A stretch of DNA of 64,000 bases from NCBI GenBank assembly GCA_037179335.1, contig JAKZHN010000013.1, forward strand, positions 186,001 through 250,000. Direction: 5' to 3'. The position numbers and the translations under genes are program-made. The DNA is from Cyclaneusma minus. Taxonomy: Eukaryota > Ascomycota > Leotiomycetes > Marthamycetales > Marthamycetaceae. Below, one piece after another: positions 23,541-33,585 of this stretch (positions within the stretch are counted from its first letter, which is position 1; each line of letters opens with the position of its first letter). The notes below the pieces were generated by a model. The model did no database searches. It had not been told where the DNA came from and saw only the letters and a program-made list of their open reading frames with translations.

Positions 23541-25023
23541 ATGAAGCTTCAGTACGGCGGAGGGCTGGCTCTCGCCGGCTATGCTGCTGCTCAGGCGGCT
23601 GCTTACGCTCAATGTACGTATCCTTATCCCAAGTATCCTTTCAGAAATTTTCTTGCTTGGCTTTTAAACTGATCACCCGATAGGTGGCGGTAGTGGATTC
23701 TCCGGTCAAACGACCTGTGTGTCTGGATATACTTGCGTTGAATCAAATGAATGGTATTCTCAGTGTATCCCGGGCACTGGTATGTCCAGTGCGAAATCAG
23801 GCCAGACTTCCTCTATCAGCCCAGCTTCTAGCAGCTCCACTTTGCCTTCTGCTTTGCCTTCCTCTGTCAGCCCAGCTGTTAACAGCAGCTCTGTGTTGCC
23901 TGTAGCTACAGCAATCGTGGCCACGACTGGTGCTGCTACCACAGCAGCAGCTACCTCAACCAAAGTAGCAACCTCCACATCCACAGCCAACGCCTACGCC
24001 GACGGCACCTTGTTCAACATCGACGGCGTCACCCACTACGCAGCAGGAACCAACACCTACTGGCTCTCCTACCTAACCGACGACGACGATGTCAACACCG
24101 TCATGAGCCACGTCGCCTCCTCCGGCCTCAAAATCCTCCGCGTCTGGGGTTTCAACGACGTAACCACCATCCCATCCTCCGGCGTCTACTTCCAATACCT
24201 CTCTTCCTCCGGCTCCACAATCAACACCGGCACCAACGGCCTCCAGCGCCTCGACGCCGTCGTATCTGCCGCCGAAACCTACGGCGTCAAACTGATCATC
24301 AACTTCGTCAACAACTGGTCCGACTACGGCGGCATCGCCGCATACAACACCGCCTTCGGAAGCACAGCCACAAACTGGTACACCGATTCCGCATCGCAGG
24401 CTCAATACAAGAAATACATTCAAGCAGTCGTCTCGCGCTACTCCAACAGCACTGCAATCTTCGCCTGGGAGCTAGCCAACGAACCCCGCTGCTCCGGCTG
24501 CGACACCTCCGTCATCTACAACTGGGCCACCACGACCAGCGCCTACGTCAAATCCCTCGACGCCGCGCACATGGTCGCGCTCGGCGACGAAGGCTTCGGC
24601 GTCGCCGGCGGCGACGGCACTTATCAATACACCACCGACGCCGGCGGCTACAACTTCAGCACCAACCTCCAGATCCCCGATTTGGATTTCGGCACCTTCC
24701 ACATGTATCCAGCCGAGTCCTGGAGCGAGAGCGACGGCGATTGGGCACTTGAGTGGATTGCCACGCACGGAGCTGCTTGCGTGGCGGCGGGCAAGCCTTG
24801 TTTGTTGGAGGAGTATGGGACGGCGAGTAACCACACGGCGGTCGAGGGGCCGTGGCAGACGAAGGCGCTGGACACGGACGGGATTGCGGCGGATCTGATC
24901 TGGCAGATGGCAGATACGCTGAGCACGGGAGAGTCGAACACGGACAGCAACTCGATCCTTTACGGAAGCAGTGAGTGGACGAGCTTGGTGACTGACCATG
25001 TGGCGGCCATCAATGCGAGCTAG
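23541..25023 (+). CDS. Secreted GH5 beta-mannanase-like enzyme with N-terminal CBM1
   Basis: Two exons (23541-23613, 23684-25023) join within a Cys codon (T|GT) to give 470 aa. Order of parts: signal peptide (residues 1 to about 22), a fungal cellulose-binding module (CGGSGFSGQTTCVSGYTC, residues about 25-57), a Ser/Thr/Ala-rich linker to about residue 128, then the catalytic domain. GH5 hallmarks are LRVWGFND, ELANEPRC with the acid/base Glu, and LLEEYGTASN with the nucleophile Glu. The sequence around these resembles endo-1,4-beta-mannanases (GH5_7) more than cellulases. It would cut mannan in plant cell walls. The coding sequence is strongly C-biased at third positions. The CBM1 domain is cut by the intron after its first coding base. 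Confidence 0.9.
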
Positions 25024-25903
25024 GGACAGGCGGAGCTAGGGATAGGCGGAGGCTGGATGTGAGGAGGTGGGCTTCTGGATTATTTGTATATATTTTTGTG
25101 ATGGGTGTCTGTGGCAGCATCAGTATATAGGTAAAACCGCTTTCTGGACCTTCCGCGCTTTGAAGTTGAAGTGTCTGGTGCAAATCCCTGAATGAGTCGA
25201 ATCACCAAGAAGTTTGCAAGAGCGTAAGCACTCTACTGCGCACTCTTTTATACTTTGCGCATTTTCCTGTGCAGTGCGCAAGGGAGTGCGCATTTTTTTT
25301 GCGCACCATTTTGCGCATTATGTCAAGCACTACCTACCAGCACCAGGCCGCAAAGACCCCTGACTAGACCTAATAGCTTTCACTGCAGCACTCACCAGTC
25401 CTATTTCTGAATTTCCAGAGCCTCATGCAGCAACAATAATATCTCGTCATTTATCAGGAAGAATATCTAACAAAATTCCCCCGCCTCGGCGCCTTCAACC
25501 ATCCGGCTGCCCCGAGCTATCTCGCAAGCATCCATAGAGTTGTCCCTATCCCTCAGACCCCCGAAGGCAGACAGACAATCCGTCATCGCTAAAAAGACAC
25601 ACAAGAAGCGAACATTTCCCGTTCGCCCACCGAGTGGTGCGATGCATTGAAAGTAACGGGATAGGTATCAAGAAAACAACAGATCCGCAACCCCGTACAA
25701 AGTACTACAAAGCACACAAAACCACGGATTGGTTCCACCAAAATCTTGAAAAAACACCTTTGACACTCTTTCCCATCATCAAACCCAGCCGTAAAGAACT
25801 CCACAGAAGAAACATCTCAAAACAGCCGACACCCAGATTTTCTCAATCAGGAACATGCCACAAGAGCATCCGCGAATCCCAAGATCTCATAACTCCGCCC
25901 GGC
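25024..25903. other. Convergent intergenic region
   Basis: This gap lies between the 3' ends of the mannanase-like gene and the PH-domain gene. It holds the second TGCGCA cluster (25225-25320) and no supported gene. Confidence 0.35.
25225..25320. repeat. Dense TGCGCA motif cluster
   Basis: Six TGCGCA/TTGCGCA palindromes occur in about 95 bp, separated by T-rich spacers, in the shared 3' region of two convergent genes. They resemble the smaller cluster at 19688-19740. Confidence 0.7.
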
Positions 25904-28873
25904 TCATTTCGCGCCAACCCGACCCTTCATCGCCATCGGCGGCAAGGGCGGCAACTCACAGTTCGGCGGCGGCGCCGGCGGTGGACAGTTCGCCAGATTC
26001 GTCAGCGCCGTCATGCTCCTCCGATTCTGCACCGCCCTGTCCCGCTGCCTGCTCACACTCCTCTCGTCCTTCTCCCTGCTCCGAGTCCTGCTTCCTGCCC
26101 TGCTTCCGGCCCTGCTTCCGGCCCTGCTTCCGGCCCTGCTTCCGGCCCTACTTTCTGCCCGTTCGCTCTTCTCCCTGCTTCCGGCCCTACTCTCCGACCT
26201 CTCCTTCTCCCTACTTCCCGCCCTCTCACTTCGTTCCCAAGCTCGCTCAGTCCTCTCGAGGGTAGGGCTCGAGGATTCAGCAGGACTCAACGTGAAAGTA
26301 CTCACGGCCGGCAGAGGGGGCAACACCGGGACGTTGGAACCTGGGCCATCGTTGCCATTCGACGGACTAGGATCCAACAGAGAACTCTGACCCAGACTCA
26401 GGCCCTGGCTCAACGCATCCGTCCGCGGCGGCGCCTCGCAACACACATTCTTCGACGAGCCCTTTTCCTTTTCCGGAGTCGAACTAGAAATGTGGATGCG
26501 CACGCTTGGTGTTGAAAGACGTTTCTGTTTCTGCGTGCTCAGAGGAAGAACCGGTGATTCGAGTTCAGACGGGGAGGTGAGAAGAGTTGGCGGGACGTGA
26601 GGCTGCGATGCACGGCGTGCGTGGGTGCGCGAAGGTGCGCGTGGGGGTGTTGGGGGAGGTAGTGAGGGGAGGGGTTTCTCTGCTTGTACTGCTGCAGCTG
26701 CAGCTGCGGCATGTGCAAGTGCACTGATTCCATGTCCATTCAGGCCTCTTTCCTTATCTTTCTGCGCCTTAGCATATTTGGCTTTGAGCTCTTGCATACT
26801 GCTGTACCGTCTCGGCACGTTGACTTGCAAACCGATTGCTGTTGATTTCACAGGCACAAAAGCAGCCCTTCCCATCCCCATGATACTCCCTTCAGCCCTC
26901 CCGAAGGCAGGGCTAACGGCCCTCTCATCCCTCCCTCCTTGCCGACTTGACGATCGAGGCGGATGGGTTAGAGCGTCAAAGTCAACGGGGCTGTGGGAGC
27001 GCAGGATCTCAACACGTGTTTCGATTTGGCCGTTTGATAGTTCGCGCGCGCTGGTTTTGTTGCGGAGGCGGTGGCCCAGACCGGAGCCAGGGCGGGTGAG
27101 GGGCTGTAGGGTTGATGCGAGGTCGTGGAGTTCGGTGATACCGCCGTTGATTTGTACATCGGGGGCGATGGAGTGACCGCCGTGTGAAGATGATGTGGAT
27201 GTGGGGACCGTGAGGATGCTTTGGGAGGGGATGGATTCGAGTTGGGAGGCTATATAGGTGGCGCCTTGGATGGGGAGGGACGACTGCTGGGAGCTGTTGG
27301 TGCTGCTGGTTTTTGGGGAGGCGAGGTAGGTTGAATGGGGGCGGTTGCCGCTGGATGGTGGCCGTGGGTCGTTCGGAGGGTTTCGCATGTTGTGCATGGA
27401 AATGCGGCGGTTGGTGAAGGATGAGGGGTACGCTCGCAACTGGGTTGATTCGTGAGACATGCGTTCTGGGGATTGTGTGGATGATGAGTCAGAAGTCGCT
27501 GAAGTGCGTTTGCTGGAATACATATGTGCGTCGCCGTGGGCGCTGTCGCGGAGGTCTTGTAGCTGGTGTCCATCTTGGGAAGTAGCAACGGTTGTTACTG
27601 ACTGCGTATCGGTTGAGTGTCCTGTATCCTGTGGTCCAGTGGATCCTTCGGGGTCCACTCGGTGCAATCCATCTTGCAGCCACTGAATCTGAAACAGTGG
27701 ACTTCTGGGTGTGGGCAGGCCGTTGAAGTGACTTGGATCTCGACCCGTCTCTCCAGTCACAACTATCCTGGGACTAGGGGGTGGTTTCAGGCTCGTCGAC
27801 TGGATGTCAGGCTTTTCTGTGCCCGTCTCTGTGAGATACTTCTTGCCCCCTAAGTCCTGAATCGTCCTTCGGATGACCGATATCCAATCCTCCATTTCTT
27901 CGGCGCTGTCGAGAACCAGGAGCATAGTTGTGACATTTCTCTTGTAATCAGCGTTCCTGAACACAAACCGCGAAAATAACGAGCGATCTTCTGCGACTGG
28001 TAACCCATTTTCATCCAGCGACTGGGCGACTTGAAGAACCCAGTGCCTGCCTGGAATCACATCACTGGCAAAAACAGCTGAGTCTTTCGAAAGTTGCAAA
28101 ATCTTCTCAGGCAAACGCTCAAAGGAGCCTATTCCAGTGTATTGAAGCAGGTAGCCCGAGGTTACCAGAACAAAGATCTTGTGAGTCCAGTCGGATTTTG
28201 TCACTGATCCTGTCCCCGACATTTGACGGCGATGGCTTTTTGATGAGGTACTAGCGGAATCTTCAGTAACGAAATCTGGAGGAGGCTGGGGGAAGTCTGT
28301 GTCCACAACACTTGGACGCCTTGAATACGCAGTGGGCCGAATGATTGACTCAGTGGGAATGGTCGAGGCGGACAGCTGGGCATGTTTGATGCACTGAGGA
28401 TATGCTTGGAACAGAGGCGGGGGATCCCAAGCGGCCGAAAATTTGCTGGGCTTCGACTCCGCACTTGAAGGCACAGGATGAAGATCCGGATCGGAAGCTC
28501 TTTCTCTCAGTTGCTTTGAAGATTTCGAGCGCAAAAGTCTCGATGCCCGCTTCGAGATTGAATGTCCAGAGACTTTGAATTCGCCTGGCAGTGTTCTCGA
28601 GGATGTTGGTGGGGTGGTTTTCGAGAATGGTTGCAGTAAGTCTTCCTCGGGCACTGCTGTAAATGCAGAGTCGAGTGTCTTGTCTGATTTCCGCTTGAAA
28701 AGTGAAAGAAGTCCTCCTTTCGAAGTCTTGCGCGAGAGTTGGCCGGTTGGGGTCTTCTCCGGCTCAAGCTGCTCGGCCTCGCTGTTCCTGCGTCGCTCAG
28801 AACGGTGGTAGGCAAGGATCTGTATTGGAGGTGGTGGCGCTGCCCGCTTGCCGTAGTGACTTCGAGCGGCCAT
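25904..28873 (-). CDS. PH-domain protein with disordered tail
   Basis: A single-exon gene of 989 aa. The basic N-terminus carries LLSLFKRKSDKTL. A pleckstrin-homology domain spans about residues 222-340 (SDWTHKIFVLVTSGYLLQYT to MEDWISVIRRTIQDLGGK, with the conserved Trp in the last helix), suggesting phosphoinositide or membrane binding. The rest is Ser/Pro-rich and probably disordered, with polyproline runs near the C-terminus and an Ala run (HAAAAAAAV). Near the C-terminus an AGSR unit is repeated about six times, encoded by 12-bp repeats at about 26090-26175. PH proteins of this build are common in filamentous fungi; the role of this one is not evident. The start is the first Met, followed by a plausible N-terminus; no in-frame upstream Met was needed. 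Confidence 0.82.
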   Translation of the reverse strand: MAARSHYGKRAAPPPPIQILAYHRSERRRNSEAEQLEPEKTPTGQLSRKTSKGGLLSLFKRKSDKTLDSAFTAVPEEDLLQPFSKTTPPTSSRTLPGEFKVSGHSISKRASRLLRSKSSKQLRERASDPDLHPVPSSAESKPSKFSAAWDPPPLFQAYPQCIKHAQLSASTIPTESIIRPTAYSRRPSVVDTDFPQPPPDFVTEDSASTSSKSHRRQMSGTGSVTKSDWTHKIFVLVTSGYLLQYTGIGSFERLPEKILQLSKDSAVFASDVIPGRHWVLQVAQSLDENGLPVAEDRSLFSRFVFRNADYKRNVTTMLLVLDSAEEMEDWISVIRRTIQDLGGKKYLTETGTEKPDIQSTSLKPPPSPRIVVTGETGRDPSHFNGLPTPRSPLFQIQWLQDGLHRVDPEGSTGPQDTGHSTDTQSVTTVATSQDGHQLQDLRDSAHGDAHMYSSKRTSATSDSSSTQSPERMSHESTQLRAYPSSFTNRRISMHNMRNPPNDPRPPSSGNRPHSTYLASPKTSSTNSSQQSSLPIQGATYIASQLESIPSQSILTVPTSTSSSHGGHSIAPDVQINGGITELHDLASTLQPLTRPGSGLGHRLRNKTSARELSNGQIETRVEILRSHSPVDFDALTHPPRSSSRQGGRDERAVSPAFGRAEGSIMGMGRAAFVPVKSTAIGLQVNVPRRYSSMQELKAKYAKAQKDKERGLNGHGISALAHAAAAAAAVQAEKPLPSLPPPTPPRAPSRTHARRASQPHVPPTLLTSPSELESPVLPLSTQKQKRLSTPSVRIHISSSTPEKEKGSSKNVCCEAPPRTDALSQGLSLGQSSLLDPSPSNGNDGPGSNVPVLPPLPAVSTFTLSPAESSSPTLERTERAWERSERAGSREKERSESRAGSREKSERAESRAGSRAGSRAGSRAGSRAGSRTRSREKDERSVSRQRDRAVQNRRSMTALTNLANCPPPAPPPNCELPPLPPMAMKGRVGAK
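26085..26180. repeat. 12-bp coding minisatellite (AGSR)
   Basis: Tandem copies of GGCCCTGCTTCC (plus strand) lie inside the PH-domain gene and encode the AGSR repeat on the minus strand. The copies are nearly identical, so copy number may vary between strains. Confidence 0.8.
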
Positions 28874-30461
28874 GATTTGGATCTGTGTAGATCAGGCGTG
28901 GAAGATTAGATGTGGTTCAGTTCCAGAGGTGTGAAGCTGGCGCGTACGGCGCTGAATTGTGATCACTTCGAATGGCGGGGTCCTAAGCGCAGCGGATGGG
29001 TTTATGTTGCGGCCGCAAACCAGAGGTGGTTGGACGACGTCTGAGACATAAAGATGGAGCCGTACAAGTCGAGTATTTGGAAGGCTCGTGTGACAGCGAA
29101 GTGCGATTTCGAGGGCGACGGCAGGTGGTGTGCGAGGGAGCACTGGGGGTAGGGGGTACGTGGGATATTCGTGGGAATGGGATGGTCACTTGGAAGGAGA
29201 ACTCGACACAATTAACGTCAACGCGCATTACTGGTTCGCACTCGCATGGCCTCACAGACTCCAGTCTGCGACAGGCTGGGGTCGGGTGGCGTCTGTAGAG
29301 CAAAAGAAGCATATTCTGATGTGACGAAAGGCGCTTCCCTCCCTGGCCAAGTCTGTGATGGCGCTGCACCCAGACCATCCTGGAGATTGGAGGGCCTACC
29401 TAGTAAAAAGCGTTGGGCCCGAGAACTTTCCTATCCAAAAGCCGCAGGCGGCTGTCCACCAACAAGGGACCCCTCGTCACCAAGGTGACTGTTCGCCTGT
29501 TCCTACATTAGCCCAGCAGATGTGAGAAACACCTAAGGCAGGATGGAGCTCGATCCTAGGTTCCCGGTAGGCTGCCTGCGAAAAGCTTCAGGCCTCGTTT
29601 CTGCTTGCGGGTGAATAATACTGGTCCACAGGCTGAACCCTTTTCCCTCGGCATCTGCTAGGGTGCGCCCGGCTGGTCCGCTGGCGTGGTAGGGCGAGCG
29701 GTGGCTGCATGGCGATGGTGACAACTCCTTGCTTGCACGGCAATCATCGCGAGCATTTCAAATCGACTTGGTAGTGCTGCCCTCCGGTGACAGGTGAGTA
29801 CCTGAAGGTTCTCTCGCCCCCTTGACAGAAATTCTGCATATTGACGTGACTTGAACACCGGGGAGGCTGGGACCTGCCGACGGGTTTTGACGCTCGTATC
29901 CTTCAAAATCGATCAAGTATAGCCGGCTTCAAGAGTGTCATACCCAGTCCATAATAAAGGCAAATGAATTGGATAGACTTCAGGAATAAGATGATGAAGT
30001 TCGAGTTGACGCCTTAAGCCTTTGGTGCAACTTAAGTGCGGCTGCCAAGGCCAGCCTCGTGACCAAAGCCCGCTCAGCCAATGAGCGTGTGACTGCCCCA
30101 CTATCGCCGTCACTCACAGTCACAGCGGCCAGCTGCGTTCAACCTCCCCACGGCCACAGCTCCCTGTCGAGCGAGCAAACATGCGCCGATGAGGCTGTGC
30201 CGTCCACGCCAAAGACAATGAGTCAACGAGAGGGCTGCTTTCTCGGCTTCCGCTCCCTACCGCTCCTGCGATTCCTATGAAATCTATTTATCCGACCTTC
30301 TGCTTTCGAGCTTCTTAGACCACCGCTTCCGTGACACCACACCAGTGAACCTTACGACGATCATCGCGTGCCCCGACAGTCTCCACTAAACGCCGTTTCT
30401 GCCGTATCACACTTCCTACAAACACGCCATCCACACCTCCTCGGTATAAGATTCCGCCGGC
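28874..30461. other. Divergent intergenic region of 1.6 kb
   Basis: This lies between the start codons of the PH-domain gene (minus) and the coiled-coil gene (plus). No supported gene. Long 5' leaders with small upstream frames are possible but not demonstrable here. Confidence 0.35.
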
Positions 30462-31782
30462 ATGGCTCCCGATTTGAACTCTCTGCCTCCCTCCAGAGCT
30501 TCACCAACCACCAGATCCACCATGCCTCCCGATCTGGCTGCTTCTATCGAACGAGGCCAGTCGCCTTCTCCGTCTTCACGATCTGCCTCCATCTCCCTGC
30601 AAGCTACTGCTGCGGTAAATGCAGGTCTACGACATGGCCAGTCACGACGTGAGTACATAGTGTGGAAAGCAGCTGCGGTATCATCTGCTAACTCCAAAAC
30701 AGCAGGCTCATCGAGTGGCTCCGTGCCGGGTGCTCCTCAATCCCCTGCTGGACGTCACCGATCGACCGTTCTCATGAACCTCCAGCTTAACGACCCGACG
30801 TTGCCTCCCCCCGCCGAAATGGTGACAGATGCCCAACAGGCCAATCCTATTATCAGCCCAAGTCCTCGCGCTTCGCCTCCTATCCATACTGGCGACCCGC
30901 ATCATCTTCGCAATCCAAGCTTGGGAGAGATACACCAGGAAATTGAACAAGAACAAGAGGCTCAAGTGGTAAGTTCTGGGAACCGCACCCTTACAGTGCG
31001 AGGAAAAAAGTCTGAATACGGTCTACAATTTTCGAATAATTGTGAATATTCCAAATAACCAGAAATATCCCCAATAACTTGGAATGTCCAAAATTACTTG
31101 GAATATTCCAAAGCACCTGGCATATTCCTAGTTACTGGGAATATTCCTGGTTATTTGGAATACTCACAATCATTCAGAGACTGTAGGCCGTATTCAGACT
31201 TTTTTCCTCCCACTGTATGCTGCTCTAAAAGACCTACTACTAACTAACGCCCCGCAGAATCGTCTCCTACAAATGATCCGCGCCCAACAACAAGAACTCC
31301 AAACCCTCCAAGCAGCATCCGGCCAACAACCCTCCCCAGCCGTAGTCGACGACTCCACCCCCACATCCGAGCGCCGCGCAGTCTCCCGCCCCCCCTCTAC
31401 CCACATGCGCCCCCGCGCCTCCTTCGACTTCGTCCGCCGTTCCCGCACACCCTCGCAAACCGCATCTCCCCCCATCCGCCCAACCAGCATGGGCAACGAC
31501 CGGGATCCCAGCGAGCCATTGAATCTCAGCGGTCGCGACGAGAGTGCCTTCTACCAGGCTGAGACGCAGATGTTGACGAGGGAGAATCAGATGTTGAGGC
31601 AGAGGATTAGAGAGCTTGAGCGTCAGGTCAGCGATTTACATGCTAATTCAAACATCACCCGCGAACCGTCTATTCCTTCGCAGCTGCTAAGTTCGGAATC
31701 TGTGTCTGAGGAGCCGGAGACTACTGCGCAGGCCGATACTCCTATCGCCCCGGAGGGTCCTGGCGAAGGAGCCAAAGAATGA
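30462..31782 (+). CDS. Coiled-coil hypothetical protein, MITE in intron 2
   Basis: Three exons (30462-30648, 30703-30968, 31258-31782) join in frame to give 325 aa. The N-terminal half is Ser/Pro-rich. Two helical stretches follow: EIHQEIEQEQEAQVNRLLQ spanning the second junction, and a C-terminal coiled coil (AETQMLTRENQMLRQRIREL). The end is acidic. No DNA-binding basic region precedes the coil, so I do not call it a bZIP. Intron 1 ends in a tandem CAGCAG acceptor, allowing loss or gain of one residue. Intron 2 is 289 nt because a complete 226-bp MITE sits in it; without the insertion it would be about 65 nt. The function is unknown. Confidence 0.75.
30992..31217. mobile_element. Complete MITE inside intron 2
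   Basis: The terminal inverted repeats are about 30 bp (TACAGTGCGAGGAAAAAAGT at the left; the right end is the complement of TACAGTGGGAGGAAAAAAGT), both running on into ctgaatacgg. TA sits at both ends, consistent with a Tc1/mariner-type TA target duplication. The interior is an array of GGAATATTCC-like palindromes every 18-20 bp. It has no coding capacity, lies wholly within the intron and leaves the splice sites intact. Confidence 0.85.
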
Positions 31783-32359
31783 CTTGGTCACCTACCATAT
31801 AGGACAAGCAGTTACGATTCTCCCGTCTCGAGGAGACAGCGTTTGCGGATTTCCCCTAGCGCTAGAAACATTCAACGAGCGAATGCTGGTTCGTCTTCAG
31901 TGTCTTCCAACAGACGGACTTTTGACAGACGACGCTCACCTTATAACCGCGAGCAATGGCGATTGCAACGCAGCGGGGTGCGGAAATCCTGGCGTGTTAT
32001 GCGGGAACGGAGGGCGTATATGCGCGGTGCTAGGGTCAGGAGATGTGGGGCGTTTTCTTTGCTCGAGATTGACATGGAAATGTTGGGAGTTGGAGTTGGC
32101 GAGACCTAACTACACAAGAGCAGAAAAGTGCCTAGAACATCTAAATATTGCCCTCTCGTCCTTACCACCGTGAAACGCATTCCTCTGACGAAAAACAGGT
32201 CCAAAGCCGTTTAATCATTTCTCATTTCTCAAGCTCTATGGAGTATACAATATCCCAGCATCAACAGTTAAGATCATAAGGTATCCATTTCGCTATGGGC
32301 GATGGCAGTTGGTCTTTTGATTTCTACTGCATCTAGGCCAAGTTACCCAGATAGAATAA
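31783..32359. other. Convergent intergenic region
   Basis: 3'-to-3' gap between the coiled-coil gene and family gene A. Open frames at 31784-32173 begin right after the stop but show no protein-like conservation features; not called. Confidence 0.35.
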
Positions 32360-33391
32360 TCAAACCTCCAAGGTATGGTCCATGATCACCTCCACATCGC
32401 GGAGGAGAAGTTGAGCTTCCTTGATGAGCTTCCTCTCACTCGCAACTTGCTGGTCGGAACGCTGGAAGTTCAGATCCAGACGGACAGTATCTTCGGCAAT
32501 ACCACGCAGCATTGCAAGCGCCTTTCTTCCCATCTCCACGTGATCCATGACTTTGGAAACATAGGACCACGTTGTTTTCTCGGCCAAGCGGAGAGACTTG
32601 CCGTGCTTGATGAGATCACCCATGATCTCCGTGTGAGTTCGATCTTCATCATAGTCGTCGTCTCGCACGACAAGATCCAAAGCCTTCGCATCCTTGTCGA
32701 CCTTATTTTGCAGGTATTGCAAGCTCTTAAGGATGTCGCTGAGGCTCTCTTTGTCGACAAGGTCAACAAATTTGTTGAGAGCTCGAAGATTCGAAACTCG
32801 TAGGCGCTTCATTTCTTCCATGGCAGCTAGCTTGTCCTTCTCGGTGCCGTCAAGCTTGCGACTGGCCGTGGGGGAAACTTGCATCTTGGTCCAGGTGTCA
32901 ACAAAGGTGGCAAGCATGTCAGCATTGAAGCGAGGGGCGATTTGAAGGTCGGCCTTCAGAATCTGCCAGTTTGCGAGCGCATTGTCCAAGTTCTAGCAGT
33001 CATTAGTCCCAGGAACTCTAAGCATTTTTGGAAAGTATACACTTACGAGGACAACATCAAGGATGTTCAATATCCGAGGGGTCGACTTCTCGGGCTTGGG
33101 AGTCTCAGACTTCGGAATCTCACGGTCCGACTTCTTCTTGGTCGATTTCTTCGAGTTCGTTCCCGACTTTGCGCCTACGCCATCCTCGGTTTTGATGTCT
33201 TTGCCACCGGGGGCAGAAACCAACGACTCCAGTTTCGAGGTTGAAACTTCGCCGGACGCAGCAACCGCGGTGTCCTATGAGGTCGGATATCATTAGCATC
33301 ATCAATCATTCAGAGATTTGCAAAGCTGGCGAAGTACCTGGTCACTAAAATCATCATTGGCCTTAGCCAAGCCACCCATTTTCGGAGACAT
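32360..33391 (-). CDS. Clustered helical family, member A (304 aa)
   Basis: Three exons (33391-33338, 33274-33047, 32992-32360) join in phase 0. The N-terminal third is Lys/Ser-rich (KSGTNSKKSTKKKSDREIPK). Exon 3 opens with NLDNALANWQILKADL, the counterpart of LERGIAAYRAAK in member F. The rest is all-helical, and the C-terminus carries the family signature (ALAMLRGIAEDTVRLDL, then DVEVIMDHTLEV). It has no signal peptide, membrane span or known domain. The function is unknown. The upstream conserved module lies at 33495-33585. It looks intact. Confidence 0.75.
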
Positions 33392-33494
33392 GATGACGCG
33401 CTACGAGTTTGTTGCGCAAAGCGGAAGGAGCTGCGCGGCGGAGGGCGCAGGCGGAGGGAGCTTGGAGAGAGCGGAGGCGGCGGGGGCTCTCGAG

Positions 33495-33585
33495 ATTGAA
33501 GCTGGAGAGGAGAAAAGAAGAAAAAGAGGGTTCAGGGTTCTCGAGGTCCTTTTAAGCCTTTAAGGTGAGCCATCGGCGCTAATAA
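33495..33585 (-). promoter_or_regulatory. Family upstream module, member A
   Basis: Read on the gene strand it runs AGCGCC, then AAAGGCTTAAAAGG, then a GAACCCT-type box, then a long CT tract (TTCTTCTTTTCTCC), ending about 100 bp before the start codon. The same order of blocks precedes members B, D, E, F and G. It may be a core promoter plus 5' leader. Confidence 0.6.

Noticed and set aside
24472..24999. 175-codon minus-strand frame
   Set aside because: Antisense shadow of the GH5 catalytic domain, whose signatures are clear on the plus strand.
25634..26515. 293-codon plus-strand frame
   Set aside because: Antisense of the PH-domain protein tail; consists of low-complexity Arg/Pro/Ser produced by the 12-bp repeat.
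31784..32173. 129-codon open frame right after the coiled-coil gene
   Set aside because: Composition is not protein-like, there is no recognisable motif, and another frame overlaps it; likely chance in the 3' region.
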